A DNA stretch of 64,000 nucleotides from Luteimonas terrae. Lineage in GTDB: Bacteria; Pseudomonadota; Gammaproteobacteria; Xanthomonadales; Xanthomonadaceae. The DNA is taken from positions 90,415 to 154,414 of the forward strand of contig NZ_SMTG01000003.1 in assembly GCF_004358165.1 (NCBI RefSeq). Reading direction: 5' to 3'. Below, piece after piece: positions 1 through 8,557 of this stretch. Below the pieces are notes generated by a model. That model saw only the letters and a program-made list of their open reading frames with translations, searched no databases and had not been told where the DNA came from. Numbering within the stretch: the first letter of the stretch is position 1; every line of letters starts with the position of its first letter. A program made the position numbers and the translations under genes.

Positions 1-400
1 TCTTGGCAGTTGCCTTCTTCGCTGTCGCCTTCTTCGCGGTCGCCTTCTTGGCGGTCTTCTTGGTGGCCTTCTTCGCGGCGCTCTTCTTGCCGGCGCCGGC
101 GCGCTTGGCGGCGGCGATGTCGGCGCTCGCGCTGGCCTTGGCGGCGGCGAGCTTCTTCTTCACTGCGGACACGCGCTTGCTGACGGCCTTGCTGGCCTTG
201 GCGGTGGTCTTGCTGACGGTCTTGCGCACCTTGGTCACGCGCTGCGTGACCGTCTTTTCCGCTTCCTGTGCGCTCTTCCTGGCCGACTGGGCGACCTCGT
301 TGGCGCGCTGCTTGACCACGGCCACGATTTCCTTCGCCTTCTCGGCGACGTCTTCGGCCGCGTGCGTCAGGGTGTCGGCAACCCCGTTTCCGTTACTCAT
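1..400 (-). CDS. Histone H1-like lysine/alanine-rich protein (3' end outside window)
   Basis: The minus strand is open from an ATG at 400 to the window edge, giving at least 133 residues. A GAGGA ribosome-binding site lies about 9 bases upstream. The N-terminal 40 residues are amphipathic and alanine-rich, then the protein becomes extremely basic and ends, as far as visible, in repeated KKAT/AKKA units. This composition is typical of bacterial histone H1-like or AlgP-like DNA-binding proteins, which condense DNA or modulate transcription; the role here is inferred from composition only. The C-terminus is cut by the window. The opposite strand shows a leucine/phenylalanine/alanine-rich reading frame that is merely its shadow. 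Confidence 0.75.
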   Translation of the reverse strand, partial: MSNGNGVADTLTHAAEDVAEKAKEIVAVVKQRANEVAQSARKSAQEAEKTVTQRVTKVRKTVSKTTAKASKAVSKRVSAVKKKLAAAKASASADIAAAKRAGAGKKSAAKKATKKTAKKATAKKATAKKATAK

Positions 401-566
401 CTTGATTGTCCTCGTCAGTGAACAGTTACGGAGCACAGCGTCCGTGGCGGAAATGTAGCGCGAAGATCGTGCACAGGGGAGCAGGTCTTGCGGTGCAGCC
501 GCCGCGTCCTCGACGCGGCGTGTCGCAGGCTCGCGCCGCCGTCACCGGCGGTGCGGCAGGCGGCTG

Positions 567-3500
567 TCAGAACTTGCCGTAATAGCCTTCCTTCAGCGCG
601 TCGAACAGGTTGGCGGCGGTGTGCAGTTCGCCGTCGTATTCGATCTGCTCGTTGCCCTTCACCTCGAGCACGCTGCCGTCCTCGAGTTCGAAGCGGTAGG
701 TGGTGTTTTCCAAATCCGCTTCCTTGACCAGCACGCCCTGGAACGCGGCGGGATTGAAGCGGAACGTGGTGCAGCCCTTGAGGCCCTGCTGGTGGGCGTA
801 GCGGTAGATGTCCTTGAAGTCCTCGTAGGGGTAGTCCGTCGGAACGTTCGCGGTCTTGGAGATCGAGCTGTCCACCCACGTTTGCGCGGCGGCCTGCACG
901 TCGACGTGCGCCTTGGGCGTGATGTCGTCGGCGGCGATGAAGTAGTCGGGCAACTTCGCGTCGGCGTCGTCCGAATACGGCATGGCCTTCGGATTGACCA
1001 GCGCGCGGTAGGCCAGCAGCTCGAACGAGAAGACGTCCACCTTTTCCTTGGTCTTCTTGCCCTCGCGGATCACGTTGCGGCTGTAGTGGTGCGCGAACGA
1101 GGGCTCGATGCCGTTGGAGGCATTGTTGGCCAGCGACAGCGAGATGGTGCCGGTGGGCGCGATGGAGCTGTGGTGGGTGAAACGCGCGCCCACCTCGGCC
1201 AGATGGTCGACCAGTTCCGGCGCGACCTCGGCGATCTTCTGCATGTAGCGCGAGTACTTCGCGTGCAGCACCTTGCCGGGAATCTCCTGGCCGACCTTCC
1301 AGCCGTCGGCGGCCATTTCCGGGCGCTTGCGCAGCATGGCGGCGGTCACGGTGAAGCGCTCTTCCATGATCGGCGCCGGGCCTTTCTCCTGCGCCAGCGT
1401 GAGACCGGTTTCCCAGCCGGCGACGGCCATCTCGCGCGCGATGCGCTCGGTGAACTCGCAGGAGTCCGCCTCGCCGTAGCGCATGCGCAGCATGGTCATC
1501 GTGCTGCCCAGGCCGAGGAAGCCCATGCCGTGGCGGCGCTTGCGCATGATCTCGTCGCGCTGCTTCTGCAGCGGCAGGCCGTTGACCTCGACCACGTTGT
1601 CGAGCATGCGCGTGAACACCCGAACCACTTCCTTGTATTCCTCCCAGTCGAACCACGCGCGTTCGGTGAAGGGCTCGCGCACGAACTTGGTGAGATTGAC
1701 CGACCCGAGCAGGCAGGCGCCGTAGGGCGGAAGTGGCTGCTCGCCGCAATTGTGTGCGTGCAGACCATTCGCATCGAAGGTGTTGATGCCCGGCACCTGC
1801 ACGTCGTAGACGGCTTCTTCGCCATCCGCGGTCACCGATTCGACGGTCGCGACGAACCGGCTGCGATTGAGCGCGCGACGGTAGCCGGACAGCGCCCGCT
1901 CGAGCCGACCGGCCTTGTCGCTGTCGGCGAAGCCGATCAGATCGGCGTAGCGGGCGAGCGCCTCACCGCTGATCACGAGTTCGAACTGCGCCTGGGTGTC
2001 GTAGCCGCGCTGGCCACTGCGACCGTCGGGCAGCACGGCCTGCCCCGCCGGACGACGATCGTAGATCGACGCGGGAATGCCTAAGCGCAGAAGCATCCGC
2101 TGCACCGCTTCGAGCCGTGCGCGATCGGATTGCGCCAGACGTACGGTCACACCCTTCAGCTGGCTGCCCTGCACGCTGCCGTCGGCGTCGAAGAAGCCGC
2201 GCAGGAAGCCGCGGCAGGCGGCGCTGGACATCTGTTCGACCGACGGGGTGATGGCCTTGTCGCCGGGCGACATGCCAAGACCGCTGGCGATGTCGCGCAG
2301 CGCGGCCGACTTCATGCGCCACTCGCCGCGGCCGCTCACTTCGGACCAGCCGGCGAAGTCGCTGCGATGCGGCAACGTGCGCGCACAACGCTCGGCTTCC
2401 TGCATCAACGCGACCACGCCCGCAGGGCGCTGCGCGGCCGGTCCGTTCGCCTGCGCGGCTACGCTCCATGCCGACAGCACGGCGGCTTCTGCCTTGAGCG
2501 TGCCGTCGCCGACCAGCAGACCCAGCAAATAGCCGGTTTCCAGCGTGTGCGCGCCGTTCCATTCGGCATTCGCGCGATGGTCGTTGAGCAGGACGCGATC
2601 GCCGGCCGCCAGTTGGCCGGCCTCGCACCACTCGGTCTCCACGCTCCAGCGCGTCAGCCGGCTGACCCGGCGTACCCGATGGTCGTGCGTGAGACGCAGA
2701 CGATGGCCTTCGCGCATCTGCAGTGCGAATACGGGCTTGGTCGCCGTCAGGAAAAATCCTTCGGCGGTGGTCGCGTGATCGGCGCCATCGACGCGCGCCT
2801 GGAACGGGCGCCCGATGAGATCCGACACCTGGCGAGGCCCGTCGCCCGTCTGCACCCAGGTGTCGGCGGTGACGCAGGGATTGGTCGCGCGGATGCTCTC
2901 GCACCACCAGTTGTTGTTCTGCTCGTTGACGCGGTCGATGAGGATGAAGCCCGGCTCGGCGTAGTCGTACGTCGAGACCATGATCATGTCCCACAGGTGC
3001 CGCGCGCGGACCTTGCCGTAGACCTTGCAGGCGACGAGGCCGTCGTCGCGGGTGACGTAGCCGGTGGTCTGCGGCCATTCGCGCCAGATGACCTGCTCGA
3101 CATCGGCCAGATCAAGATCGCCGGCCTCCTTGTCGTTGATCGGGAACACCAGCGGCCATTCCGCATCGGCATCGACGGCCTGCATGAAGCCGTCGGTGAT
3201 CAGCAGCGAGAGATTGAACTGGCGCAGGCGGCCGTCTTCGCGCTTGGCGCGGATGAAGTCGCGCACGTCGGGATGGCTGACGTCGAAGGTGCCCATCTGC
3301 GCGCCGCGGCGACCGCCGGCGGAGCTGACGGTGAAACACATCTTGTCGTAGATATCCATGAAGGACATCGGGCCCGAGGTGTACGCACCGGCGCCGGCGA
3401 CGAAGGCGCCCTTGGGCCGCAGCGTGGAGAACTCGTAACCGATGCCGCAGCCGGCCTTCAGCGTGAGGCCGGCCTCGTGGACCTTCTCCAGGATGCCGTC

Positions 3501-3845
3501 CATCGAATCGACGATCGTGCCCGACACCGTGCAGTTGATCGTGCTGGTCGCGGGTTTGTGCTCCAGCGCGCCGGCATTGGACGTGATGCGGCCGGCGGGA
3601 ATCGCACCGCGGCGCAGCGCCCACAGGAAGCGCTCGTTCCAGTGGCGCTGCTTCTCCACCGTGGTCTCGGCTTCGGCGAGTGCCTTGGCGACACGCTGGT
3701 AGGTGCCGTCGATGTCGGCATCCACGGCCACGCCCTGCTTGGTCTTCAGGCGGTACTTCTTGTCCCAGATGTCGTCCGACGCGGGCTGCATCGGAATGTC
3801 GGGACCTGCGTCCTGCTTCACCGCCGCGAGGCGAACCGTGCTCAT
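567..3845 (-). CDS. nrdJ: Adenosylcobalamin-dependent (class II) ribonucleotide reductase with in-frame intein
   Basis: The precursor is 1092 residues: N-extein 1-323, intein 324-699, C-extein 700-1092, so the spliced enzyme has 716 residues. It reduces ribonucleotides to deoxyribonucleotides using a cobalamin-generated thiyl radical, in the cytoplasm. Visible family marks are the N-P-C-G-E-Q-P-L active-site block (split by the intein after NP), the NNASNGIEPSFAHHYSRN stretch and a late GCTTFRFNP block. The ATG at 3845 has a GGAG about 11 bases upstream. No cysteine pair is present near the C-terminus, which ends in YYGKF, so the usual C-terminal redox relay is either absent or supplied otherwise. 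Two probable NrdR boxes lie about 240 bases upstream. Family assignment is firm; class II over class I rests on overall resemblance to NrdJ. Confidence 0.93.
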   Translation of the reverse strand: MSTVRLAAVKQDAGPDIPMQPASDDIWDKKYRLKTKQGVAVDADIDGTYQRVAKALAEAETTVEKQRHWNERFLWALRRGAIPAGRITSNAGALEHKPATSTINCTVSGTIVDSMDGILEKVHEAGLTLKAGCGIGYEFSTLRPKGAFVAGAGAYTSGPMSFMDIYDKMCFTVSSAGGRRGAQMGTFDVSHPDVRDFIRAKREDGRLRQFNLSLLITDGFMQAVDADAEWPLVFPINDKEAGDLDLADVEQVIWREWPQTTGYVTRDDGLVACKVYGKVRARHLWDMIMVSTYDYAEPGFILIDRVNEQNNNWWCESIRATNPCVTADTWVQTGDGPRQVSDLIGRPFQARVDGADHATTAEGFFLTATKPVFALQMREGHRLRLTHDHRVRRVSRLTRWSVETEWCEAGQLAAGDRVLLNDHRANAEWNGAHTLETGYLLGLLVGDGTLKAEAAVLSAWSVAAQANGPAAQRPAGVVALMQEAERCARTLPHRSDFAGWSEVSGRGEWRMKSAALRDIASGLGMSPGDKAITPSVEQMSSAACRGFLRGFFDADGSVQGSQLKGVTVRLAQSDRARLEAVQRMLLRLGIPASIYDRRPAGQAVLPDGRSGQRGYDTQAQFELVISGEALARYADLIGFADSDKAGRLERALSGYRRALNRSRFVATVESVTADGEEAVYDVQVPGINTFDANGLHAHNCGEQPLPPYGACLLGSVNLTKFVREPFTERAWFDWEEYKEVVRVFTRMLDNVVEVNGLPLQKQRDEIMRKRRHGMGFLGLGSTMTMLRMRYGEADSCEFTERIAREMAVAGWETGLTLAQEKGPAPIMEERFTVTAAMLRKRPEMAADGWKVGQEIPGKVLHAKYSRYMQKIAEVAPELVDHLAEVGARFTHHSSIAPTGTISLSLANNASNGIEPSFAHHYSRNVIREGKKTKEKVDVFSFELLAYRALVNPKAMPYSDDADAKLPDYFIAADDITPKAHVDVQAAAQTWVDSSISKTANVPTDYPYEDFKDIYRYAHQQGLKGCTTFRFNPAAFQGVLVKEADLENTTYRFELEDGSVLEVKGNEQIEYDGELHTAANLFDALKEGYYGKF
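1749..2876 (-). other. Intein with LAGLIDADG homing endonuclease inside nrdJ
   Basis: The 376-residue element starts with Cys (precursor residue 324) and ends with HAHN, directly followed by Cys700 of the C-extein. Splicing motifs are all visible: the N-terminal CVTADTW block A, a block B with RLTHDHRV about 62 residues in, block F around VYDVQVPG, and the penultimate His plus terminal Asn. Two dodecapeptide motifs, LLGLLVGDG near intein residue 118 and FLRGFFDADG near 224, mark a LAGLIDADG endonuclease with both catalytic acids retained. It therefore looks competent for splicing and possibly for homing. It sits exactly before the catalytic cysteine of the reductase, a known preferred type of site for inteins in ribonucleotide reductases. 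Confidence 0.95.
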
Positions 3846-4077
3846 GCTGCTGTGCGCTCCTTCGATGGGGCGACGGCCTGGCCGCTCGCCTGTCGTGATC
3901 GTGTGTCGGATGCGGGCCTGCTGCCGGAACGGCTCAGGCGCCGCCGGGCAAGGCGTGTTCGAACGGAACGTCGCGCGCGTCTGCGCAGCGCGGCATGCGG
4001 CCGGCGGCCGAAGGATTCATGGCATTCCAACCCATCGCGTGCATCCCCTTTGCTGCGAAGCGTCGCTGCACCGGAAA

Positions 4078-4093
4078 GCCCCATGTCTTGGGA
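4078..4093 (+). promoter_or_regulatory. NrdR box 2 (degenerate) upstream of nrdJ
   Basis: The plus strand reads GCCCCATGTCTTGGGA. It matches five of the six strongly conserved NrdR-box positions; A8 is replaced by G. Its centre is exactly 31 bases from that of the better box at 4109-4124. The pair with three-helical-turn spacing is more persuasive than either site alone. Confidence 0.5.
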
Positions 4094-4108
4094 TTTCCGA
4101 AAGCCGAC

Positions 4109-4124
4109 ACCCAAGATGTAGTGG
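4109..4124 (-). promoter_or_regulatory. NrdR box 1 upstream of nrdJ
   Basis: Read on the minus strand the site is CCACTACATCTTGGGT. Against the published NrdR-box consensus acaCwAtATaTwGtgt it keeps every strongly conserved position (C4, A6, A8, T9, T11, G13). NrdR is the zinc-finger/ATP-cone repressor of ribonucleotide reductase genes in bacteria. The site lies about 264 bases upstream of the nrdJ start, and a weaker second copy has its centre 31 bases away, the usual helical spacing for NrdR box pairs. Confidence 0.65.
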
Positions 4125-4380
4125 CGGCAACGGGGGTCCACGCTACGCCCGCACTCCGACCGGTGTCAACCGGAAAACGGGTCGGCCGGCGTCTGCAGGC
4201 AGGACGTCCGACAGATGCCGACGGCGCCGTTGCGCGCGATCATCTGAATGCGACTTTCAATTCCGATTCAAACGCGTCGCGCGACACTGCGGGCCTCCTA
4301 CGCGGCCCCACCGCCGCACTCGACCCGCCTTCCACGCTTCCGCGTCGACCATACGACGCACCGCCGACAGGGGACGCTCC

Positions 4381-5805
4381 ATGCGCGCCAAGACCACCCT
4401 CCTCGCCCTTACCTGCGCCGCCGCGTTCGGTGGCTTCGCCGCGACCGCCATGCGCGACTTCGTGCAGCAGCCTGCCGGCGCCGCGCCCGCCGCCGCTGCG
4501 GTGCCGACGATGGCCGCGCTGCCCATGGCGGTCGATGGCCAGGCGCTGCCATCGCTGGCGCCGATGCTCAAGACGGTGACGCCCTCGGTGGTGTCGGTGC
4601 ACACCAAGCAGCGCGTGCGGGTGAGTCCGTTCGGCAACGACCCGTTCTTCCGCCGCATGTTTCCCGAGCTGAGCCAGGAGCGCATCAACGAATCCCTGGG
4701 CTCGGGCGTGATCGTCGATGCGCAGCAGGGTTACGTGCTGACCAACCACCACGTCATCGAAGGCGCAGACGACGTGTCGGTGACGCTGGCCGACGGCCGC
4801 ACGGTGGAGGCGGAATTCATCGGTTCGGACGTCGACACCGACGTGGCGCTGATGCGCATCAAGGCCGACAACCTCACCGCGATTCCGCTGGCGCAGGACG
4901 CCAACCTGCAAGTCGGCGATTTCGTCGTCGCGGTGGGCAATCCGTTCGGCTTCGGGCAGACGGTGACGTCGGGCATCATCTCCGCGGTCGGCCGCAGCAA
5001 CGTGCCGGGCGTGGGCTTCCAGAACTTCATCCAGACCGATGCGTCGATCAATCCGGGCAATTCCGGTGGCGCGCTGGTCAACCTGCGCGGCCAGCTGGTC
5101 GGCATCAATACCGCGAGCTTCAACACGCAAGGCAGCATGGCCGGCAACATCGGTCTGGGCTTCGCGATTCCGATCGGCCTGGCCCGCAACGTGATGACCC
5201 AGCTCGCGACCACCGGCAGCGTGCAGCGCGGCACGCTGGGCGTGGACACGCAGACGGTGGATGCGCGCATCGCGCAAGGCCTGGGCCTGGAGAATCCGCG
5301 CGGCGCGGTGGTCACGCGCGTCTACGGCGGCTCGCCTGCCGCGCGCGCCGGCCTGCGCGCCGGCGACGTGGTGGTGGCGGCCAACGGCGAGCGCATCGAC
5401 AACAGCGAATCGCTGCGCAACTTCCAGGGCCTGCAGGCGATCGACACGCCGGTGACGCTGGACGTGCTGCGCGACGGCCGCAGCCTCAAGATCGACACGC
5501 GCCTGACCGCCTTGCCGCGCGATGGCGCAAGCGTCGATCCGCGGCTGGCCGGCGCCACGTTCGCCGATCTGCCCGAGGCGATCCGCCGCCAGAACCAGCG
5601 CGCCGGTGGAGTGATCATCGAGAAGGTCGAGGCCGGCAGCCGCGCGCACCAGAACGGTCTGCGCGAGGGCGATGTGATCCTCGCCGCGAACAGCGGACAG
5701 TTCCGCGATCTGGCCGGTTTCCGCGACTCGCTGGCTGACCGCCCGACGAACCTCGCACTGCGCATTTCACGCGGTGGACGCACATACGACGTAATGATGC
5801 GTTGA
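4381..5805 (+). CDS. degQ: Do/DegQ-family periplasmic serine endopeptidase
   Basis: A 474-residue HtrA-type protease/chaperone that degrades or refolds damaged envelope proteins. Residues 1-24 form a basic/hydrophobic export signal, followed by a Pro/Ala-rich stretch. The trypsin-like domain carries the catalytic triad at His124 (TNHHV), Asp154 (TDVALM) and Ser228 (GNSGG). Two PDZ domains follow, roughly 265-360 and 385-470, as in DegQ and DegP. The ATG at 4381 is chosen because it is preceded by AGGGGAC and begins the signal peptide; upstream in-frame sequence is not protein-like. DegQ, DegP and MucD cannot be separated with certainty from sequence alone. Confidence 0.93.
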   Translation: MRAKTTLLALTCAAAFGGFAATAMRDFVQQPAGAAPAAAAVPTMAALPMAVDGQALPSLAPMLKTVTPSVVSVHTKQRVRVSPFGNDPFFRRMFPELSQERINESLGSGVIVDAQQGYVLTNHHVIEGADDVSVTLADGRTVEAEFIGSDVDTDVALMRIKADNLTAIPLAQDANLQVGDFVVAVGNPFGFGQTVTSGIISAVGRSNVPGVGFQNFIQTDASINPGNSGGALVNLRGQLVGINTASFNTQGSMAGNIGLGFAIPIGLARNVMTQLATTGSVQRGTLGVDTQTVDARIAQGLGLENPRGAVVTRVYGGSPAARAGLRAGDVVVAANGERIDNSESLRNFQGLQAIDTPVTLDVLRDGRSLKIDTRLTALPRDGASVDPRLAGATFADLPEAIRRQNQRAGGVIIEKVEAGSRAHQNGLREGDVILAANSGQFRDLAGFRDSLADRPTNLALRISRGGRTYDVMMR

Positions 5806-5875
5806 CCGTTTTTTCGGCATCCACCCCCACCCGCCGCGCTTCCGCGGCCAAGCCCCAACCGACAGGAGCACGACC

Positions 5876-6235
5876 ATGAGCCCCACTTCGACCGACGCGG
5901 TGAAGACCCATCTTGGCGAGGCCGGTTCGCACCTCGCGCAGGCCGCGCGTGACGCCGGCGCTGCGGTCAAGAATGCCGCCAGCGTTGCAGGCGACGAACT
6001 CAAGCTGGGCCGCGCGACCGTCAAGTCCGATCTCGCCGATTCCGCGCTCGCCGGCGTCGCCGCGTTCGAGGAAGGCGGCACCGCCGCGAAGGAACAGTAC
6101 GACGTGCTGCTGGACAAGGGCCGCGACCTCGTCGAGAGCGCCGCCGACCTGATCCGCGAGCGTCCGATCGCCGCATTCGGCACCGCGTTCGCGGCCGGCT
6201 GGATCATCGCCAAGCTCGCGCGCAGCGGCAAGTAA
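5876..6235 (+). CDS. ElaB/YqjD (DUF883)-like membrane-anchored protein
   Basis: A 119-residue, alanine-rich, mostly helical protein with a C-terminal hydrophobic segment (about 97-113) introduced by RERP and followed by basic residues, the layout of the ElaB/YqjD/DUF883 family. Those proteins sit in the inner membrane and have been linked to ribosome association in stationary phase in E. coli; that role is only inferred here. An AGGAG site lies 9 bases before the ATG. It is first of a tight cluster with a YqjE-like gene 12 bases downstream, matching the E. coli yqjD-yqjE order. Confidence 0.75.
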   Translation: MSPTSTDAVKTHLGEAGSHLAQAARDAGAAVKNAASVAGDELKLGRATVKSDLADSALAGVAAFEEGGTAAKEQYDVLLDKGRDLVESAADLIRERPIAAFGTAFAAGWIIAKLARSGK

Positions 6236-6247
6236 GCGCGCGGTTCG

Positions 6248-6769
6248 ATGACCGAGCGCGTGACCGGGGAAGACCCGCGCGAGGAACCCGCCGGCAGCGC
6301 ACATCGTGCGCCCGGCGAAGTACCGCACCTCGACGAAAGCATCCGCCGCATCCGTGCGGCGGCCACCGAAACCTTCAGTTCCGGACTCGACAGCGGCCGC
6401 GCCCTGCGCAAGCTGGTGTCGGCCGATTTCGCGCTGTCGCGCAGCGCGCTCGGCCGCGGCCTGGCATGGGCCGCGGTCGCGGTCGTGTTCGGCGCGTCGG
6501 CCTGGTTGCTGACGATGGGCGCGGCGATCGCGCTGCTGCAGTCGTGGGGCCTGTCGTGGCTGGCGTCGATCTCGATCGCCACGCTGATCAGTCTTGTCGT
6601 GACCTGCATTGCCGCCTGGCGCGTGTCGGTGTTCTTCGACTATGCGGGCATGCACGCGACGCGTCGCCAGCTCTCGCGACTGGGGCTGTACTCCGAGGCG
6701 GGGCACAGCCGCGACGACGATGACGACGATGCGCCCGCCGCCACACCGAAGGGGCCATCGACGCCATGA
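6248..6769 (+). CDS. YqjE-like phage-holin-family membrane protein
   Basis: A 173-residue protein with two adjacent transmembrane helices (about 74-97 and 101-124) separated by a short turn, and charged termini ending in an aspartate run and a Pro/Thr-rich tail. The two-helix arrangement and position after a YqjD-like gene fit the YqjE/phage holin superfamily (DUF1469). Despite the family name a lytic function is not implied. Its stop overlaps the next start (ATGA at 6766-6769), so the two are likely translationally coupled. Confidence 0.75.
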   Translation: MTERVTGEDPREEPAGSAHRAPGEVPHLDESIRRIRAAATETFSSGLDSGRALRKLVSADFALSRSALGRGLAWAAVAVVFGASAWLLTMGAAIALLQSWGLSWLASISIATLISLVVTCIAAWRVSVFFDYAGMHATRRQLSRLGLYSEAGHSRDDDDDDAPAATPKGPSTP

Positions 6770-7377
6770 ACTTCGAAGGTCTCAAGAACCGCGTCGAACG
6801 CGCAGAGGCGCTGGTCGACGGTCGCACCACCCAGACCACCGATCGCTACCGCGCATTGCGCGTGAGCTGGCGCGAGGCATGGACACCGTCGCGCATCATG
6901 ATCGCGGGCCTGATCACCGGTTTTCTGACCGGCAGCATGGAACCGCAGCGCGCGTTGTCGAAGCTGGGCAAGGTGAGCAAGTTCGCAGGGCCCAAATCCC
7001 TGCAGCTGATCAGCGCGGTGTCGGGGCTGTTGACCTCGATCCAGGCGACCGTGGCCGCGGCGACTGCCGAGAAGGCCGCCGAGACCGCCGACGACGCGGC
7101 GCAGACCGCGGACGCCGCGGCCGACAACGTCGCCGAGAAGACCGACGGCGTGGCCGGTACGCAGGCGGCCGCTGCTGCCGGCGCCGCAGCGGCGATGCAG
7201 GTGCAGGCCGGCGCGTCGCAGCAGCAGGCCTCCGCTGCCGCGGCGACACGGCCCGCGACGCCTGCCGCGGGTGCGGACGCACGGCCGCTCGCGGATCGCA
7301 GCCGCCCTGACCCGGTGCTGTCGGAGCAGCCACGTCCGGCCGAAGCCGCGACCGAACTGTCAGAATCCGGGCGCTGA
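6766..7377 (+). CDS. Hypothetical protein, third gene of YqjDE-like cluster
   Basis: 203 residues. The N-terminal 60 residues are basic and mixed; residues about 45-95 contain weak hydrophobic stretches (MIAGLITGFLTGSM, then LISAVSGLLTSIQA). From about 95 the protein becomes a low-complexity Ala/Thr/Asp helix region and then a Pro/Ala/Arg tail. I do not recognise a catalytic family. Overlap with the YqjE-like gene and co-orientation suggest it works in the same envelope-stress-associated cluster. Confidence 0.7.
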   Translation: MNFEGLKNRVERAEALVDGRTTQTTDRYRALRVSWREAWTPSRIMIAGLITGFLTGSMEPQRALSKLGKVSKFAGPKSLQLISAVSGLLTSIQATVAAATAEKAAETADDAAQTADAAADNVAEKTDGVAGTQAAAAAGAAAAMQVQAGASQQQASAAAATRPATPAAGADARPLADRSRPDPVLSEQPRPAEAATELSESGR

Positions 7378-7399
7378 GCGCCCACCCGACGACCGCCCG

Positions 7400-8524
7400 A
7401 TGAGCACCCCGACCAGTTCGTTGCCTGACGAGGCCGACGCGCCGTTGCCGACGCCGACGCCCGTGGCGCCGCGTCCGCGTGCACCGACGGCGGTCATCGT
7501 GCTGGCGACGCTGGCGGTGCTGGCCACGTTGTGGGCGGCGCAGGCGGTGATCCTGCCGGTGCTGCTGGCGGTGTTCTTCGCCTTGGTCGGCAACCCGCTG
7601 CTGCGCGGCATGCGCCGGCTCTTCATTCCCCGCTTCATCGGCGCGCTGCTGGTCATCAGTCTCGGCATCGCCGGCGCCGGCGCGCTCGGGTTGCAGCTCT
7701 ACGGGCCGGCCAGCGAATGGGTGCAGGACGCGCCCAAGACCCTGCGCGCGCTTGCGCCTCGGCTCAAGGCGATGACCCAGCCGGTGCACCAGGCCAACCA
7801 GGCGGCGGAGTCGTTCGCCCGCGCGACCGAGGACCGGCCGCAGCGCCGCGTGCAGGTGGTGCAGATCCAGGACAACGCCTCGTGGCGCACCCTCGTCGCC
7901 ACACCCAAGATGCTGGCGTCGGTGCTGGCCGTGGTGCTGCTGACGTTCTTCTTCATGGTCTACGGCGAGAACCTGCAGCGGAACGCGATCGCGATGCTGC
8001 CGGACCGGCAACGCCGGAAGCTCACCGTGGACATCATGCAATCCATCGAGCGCGAGATCTCGCGCTACGTGCTGACCATCTCGATCATCAACACGCTGCT
8101 GGGCGCGGTGTTCGCCGGCGTGCTGGTGTGGATGGGCCTGCCGCTGCAGGACGCGCTGCTGTGGGGTACGGTGGTCGCGCTGCTGAACTTCGCGCCCTAC
8201 GTCGGGCCGCTGATCGGCGTGCTGCTGATGCTGCTGATGGGCTTCGTCAGCTACGACGGCAACTGGCCGTCGGCTGCATGGGCGCCGGTGATTCCGGCCG
8301 CCATCTATTTGCTGCTGCACACGATCGAAGGCCAGTTCGTGACACCGATCGTACTCGGCCGACGCATGGCGATCTCGCCGCTGATGCTGATCCTGGCGCT
8401 GATGCTGTTCGGCTGGATGTGGGGCATCGTCGGCCTGCTGCTGGCCGTGCCGCTGATCGTCTGCGTGAAGCTGGTGCTGGCGCGCATCGAAGGCTTCGAG
8501 GGCTGGGCGCGTCTGCTGGCGTGA
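7400..8524 (+). CDS. AI-2E family transporter (PF01594-type permease)
   Basis: A 374-residue polytopic inner-membrane protein. After a Pro-rich cytoplasmic N-terminus (1-28) come paired helices near 30-65 and 78-100, a hydrophilic central loop, and a C-terminal bundle. NFAPYVGPLIG and a GRRMAISPLMLI stretch are typical of the AI-2E/PerM/TqsA superfamily. Members have been tied to autoinducer-2 export, Na+/H+ exchange or other export, so the substrate is open. The ATG at 7400 is chosen over the in-frame upstream ATG at 7271, which would overlap the previous gene by over 100 bases. It ends tail-to-tail with the adhesin gene 33 bases away. Confidence 0.88.
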   Translation: MSTPTSSLPDEADAPLPTPTPVAPRPRAPTAVIVLATLAVLATLWAAQAVILPVLLAVFFALVGNPLLRGMRRLFIPRFIGALLVISLGIAGAGALGLQLYGPASEWVQDAPKTLRALAPRLKAMTQPVHQANQAAESFARATEDRPQRRVQVVQIQDNASWRTLVATPKMLASVLAVVLLTFFFMVYGENLQRNAIAMLPDRQRRKLTVDIMQSIEREISRYVLTISIINTLLGAVFAGVLVWMGLPLQDALLWGTVVALLNFAPYVGPLIGVLLMLLMGFVSYDGNWPSAAWAPVIPAAIYLLLHTIEGQFVTPIVLGRRMAISPLMLILALMLFGWMWGIVGLLLAVPLIVCVKLVLARIEGFEGWARLLA

Positions 8525-8557
8525 CCCGAGCCGGCGCGAGCCGGCCCGGGTCCGGCG

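Larger units (their letters stand above)
3846..4380. other. Divergent intergenic region between nrdJ and the DegQ-like gene
   Basis: 535 bases without a convincing gene. It holds the two NrdR-like boxes described separately and must contain promoters for both flanking genes. I saw no clear -35/-10 pair, no cobalamin riboswitch-like conserved box and no repeat element. An AGGGGAC ribosome-binding site precedes the ATG at 4381. Confidence 0.6.

Noticed and set aside
3..458. Plus-strand Leu/Phe/Ala-rich 151-residue reading frame
   Set aside because: It is the antisense of the Lys/Ala-rich histone-like gene on the minus strand, which has a proper start and ribosome-binding site.
621..4121. Two long plus-strand frames (487 and 663 residues) opposite nrdJ
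   Set aside because: Antisense shadows of a conserved gene in GC-rich DNA; composition is His/Arg/Ala/Gly-rich with no motif.
3846..4380. Cobalamin riboswitch upstream of nrdJ
   Set aside because: The B12-box-like conserved sequence was not found; NrdR boxes explain regulation better.
8530..8545. GCCGGC-GCGA-GCCGGC hairpin between the AI-2E permease and adhesin genes
   Set aside because: Only six base pairs with no T-run on either strand; not enough for a terminator call.
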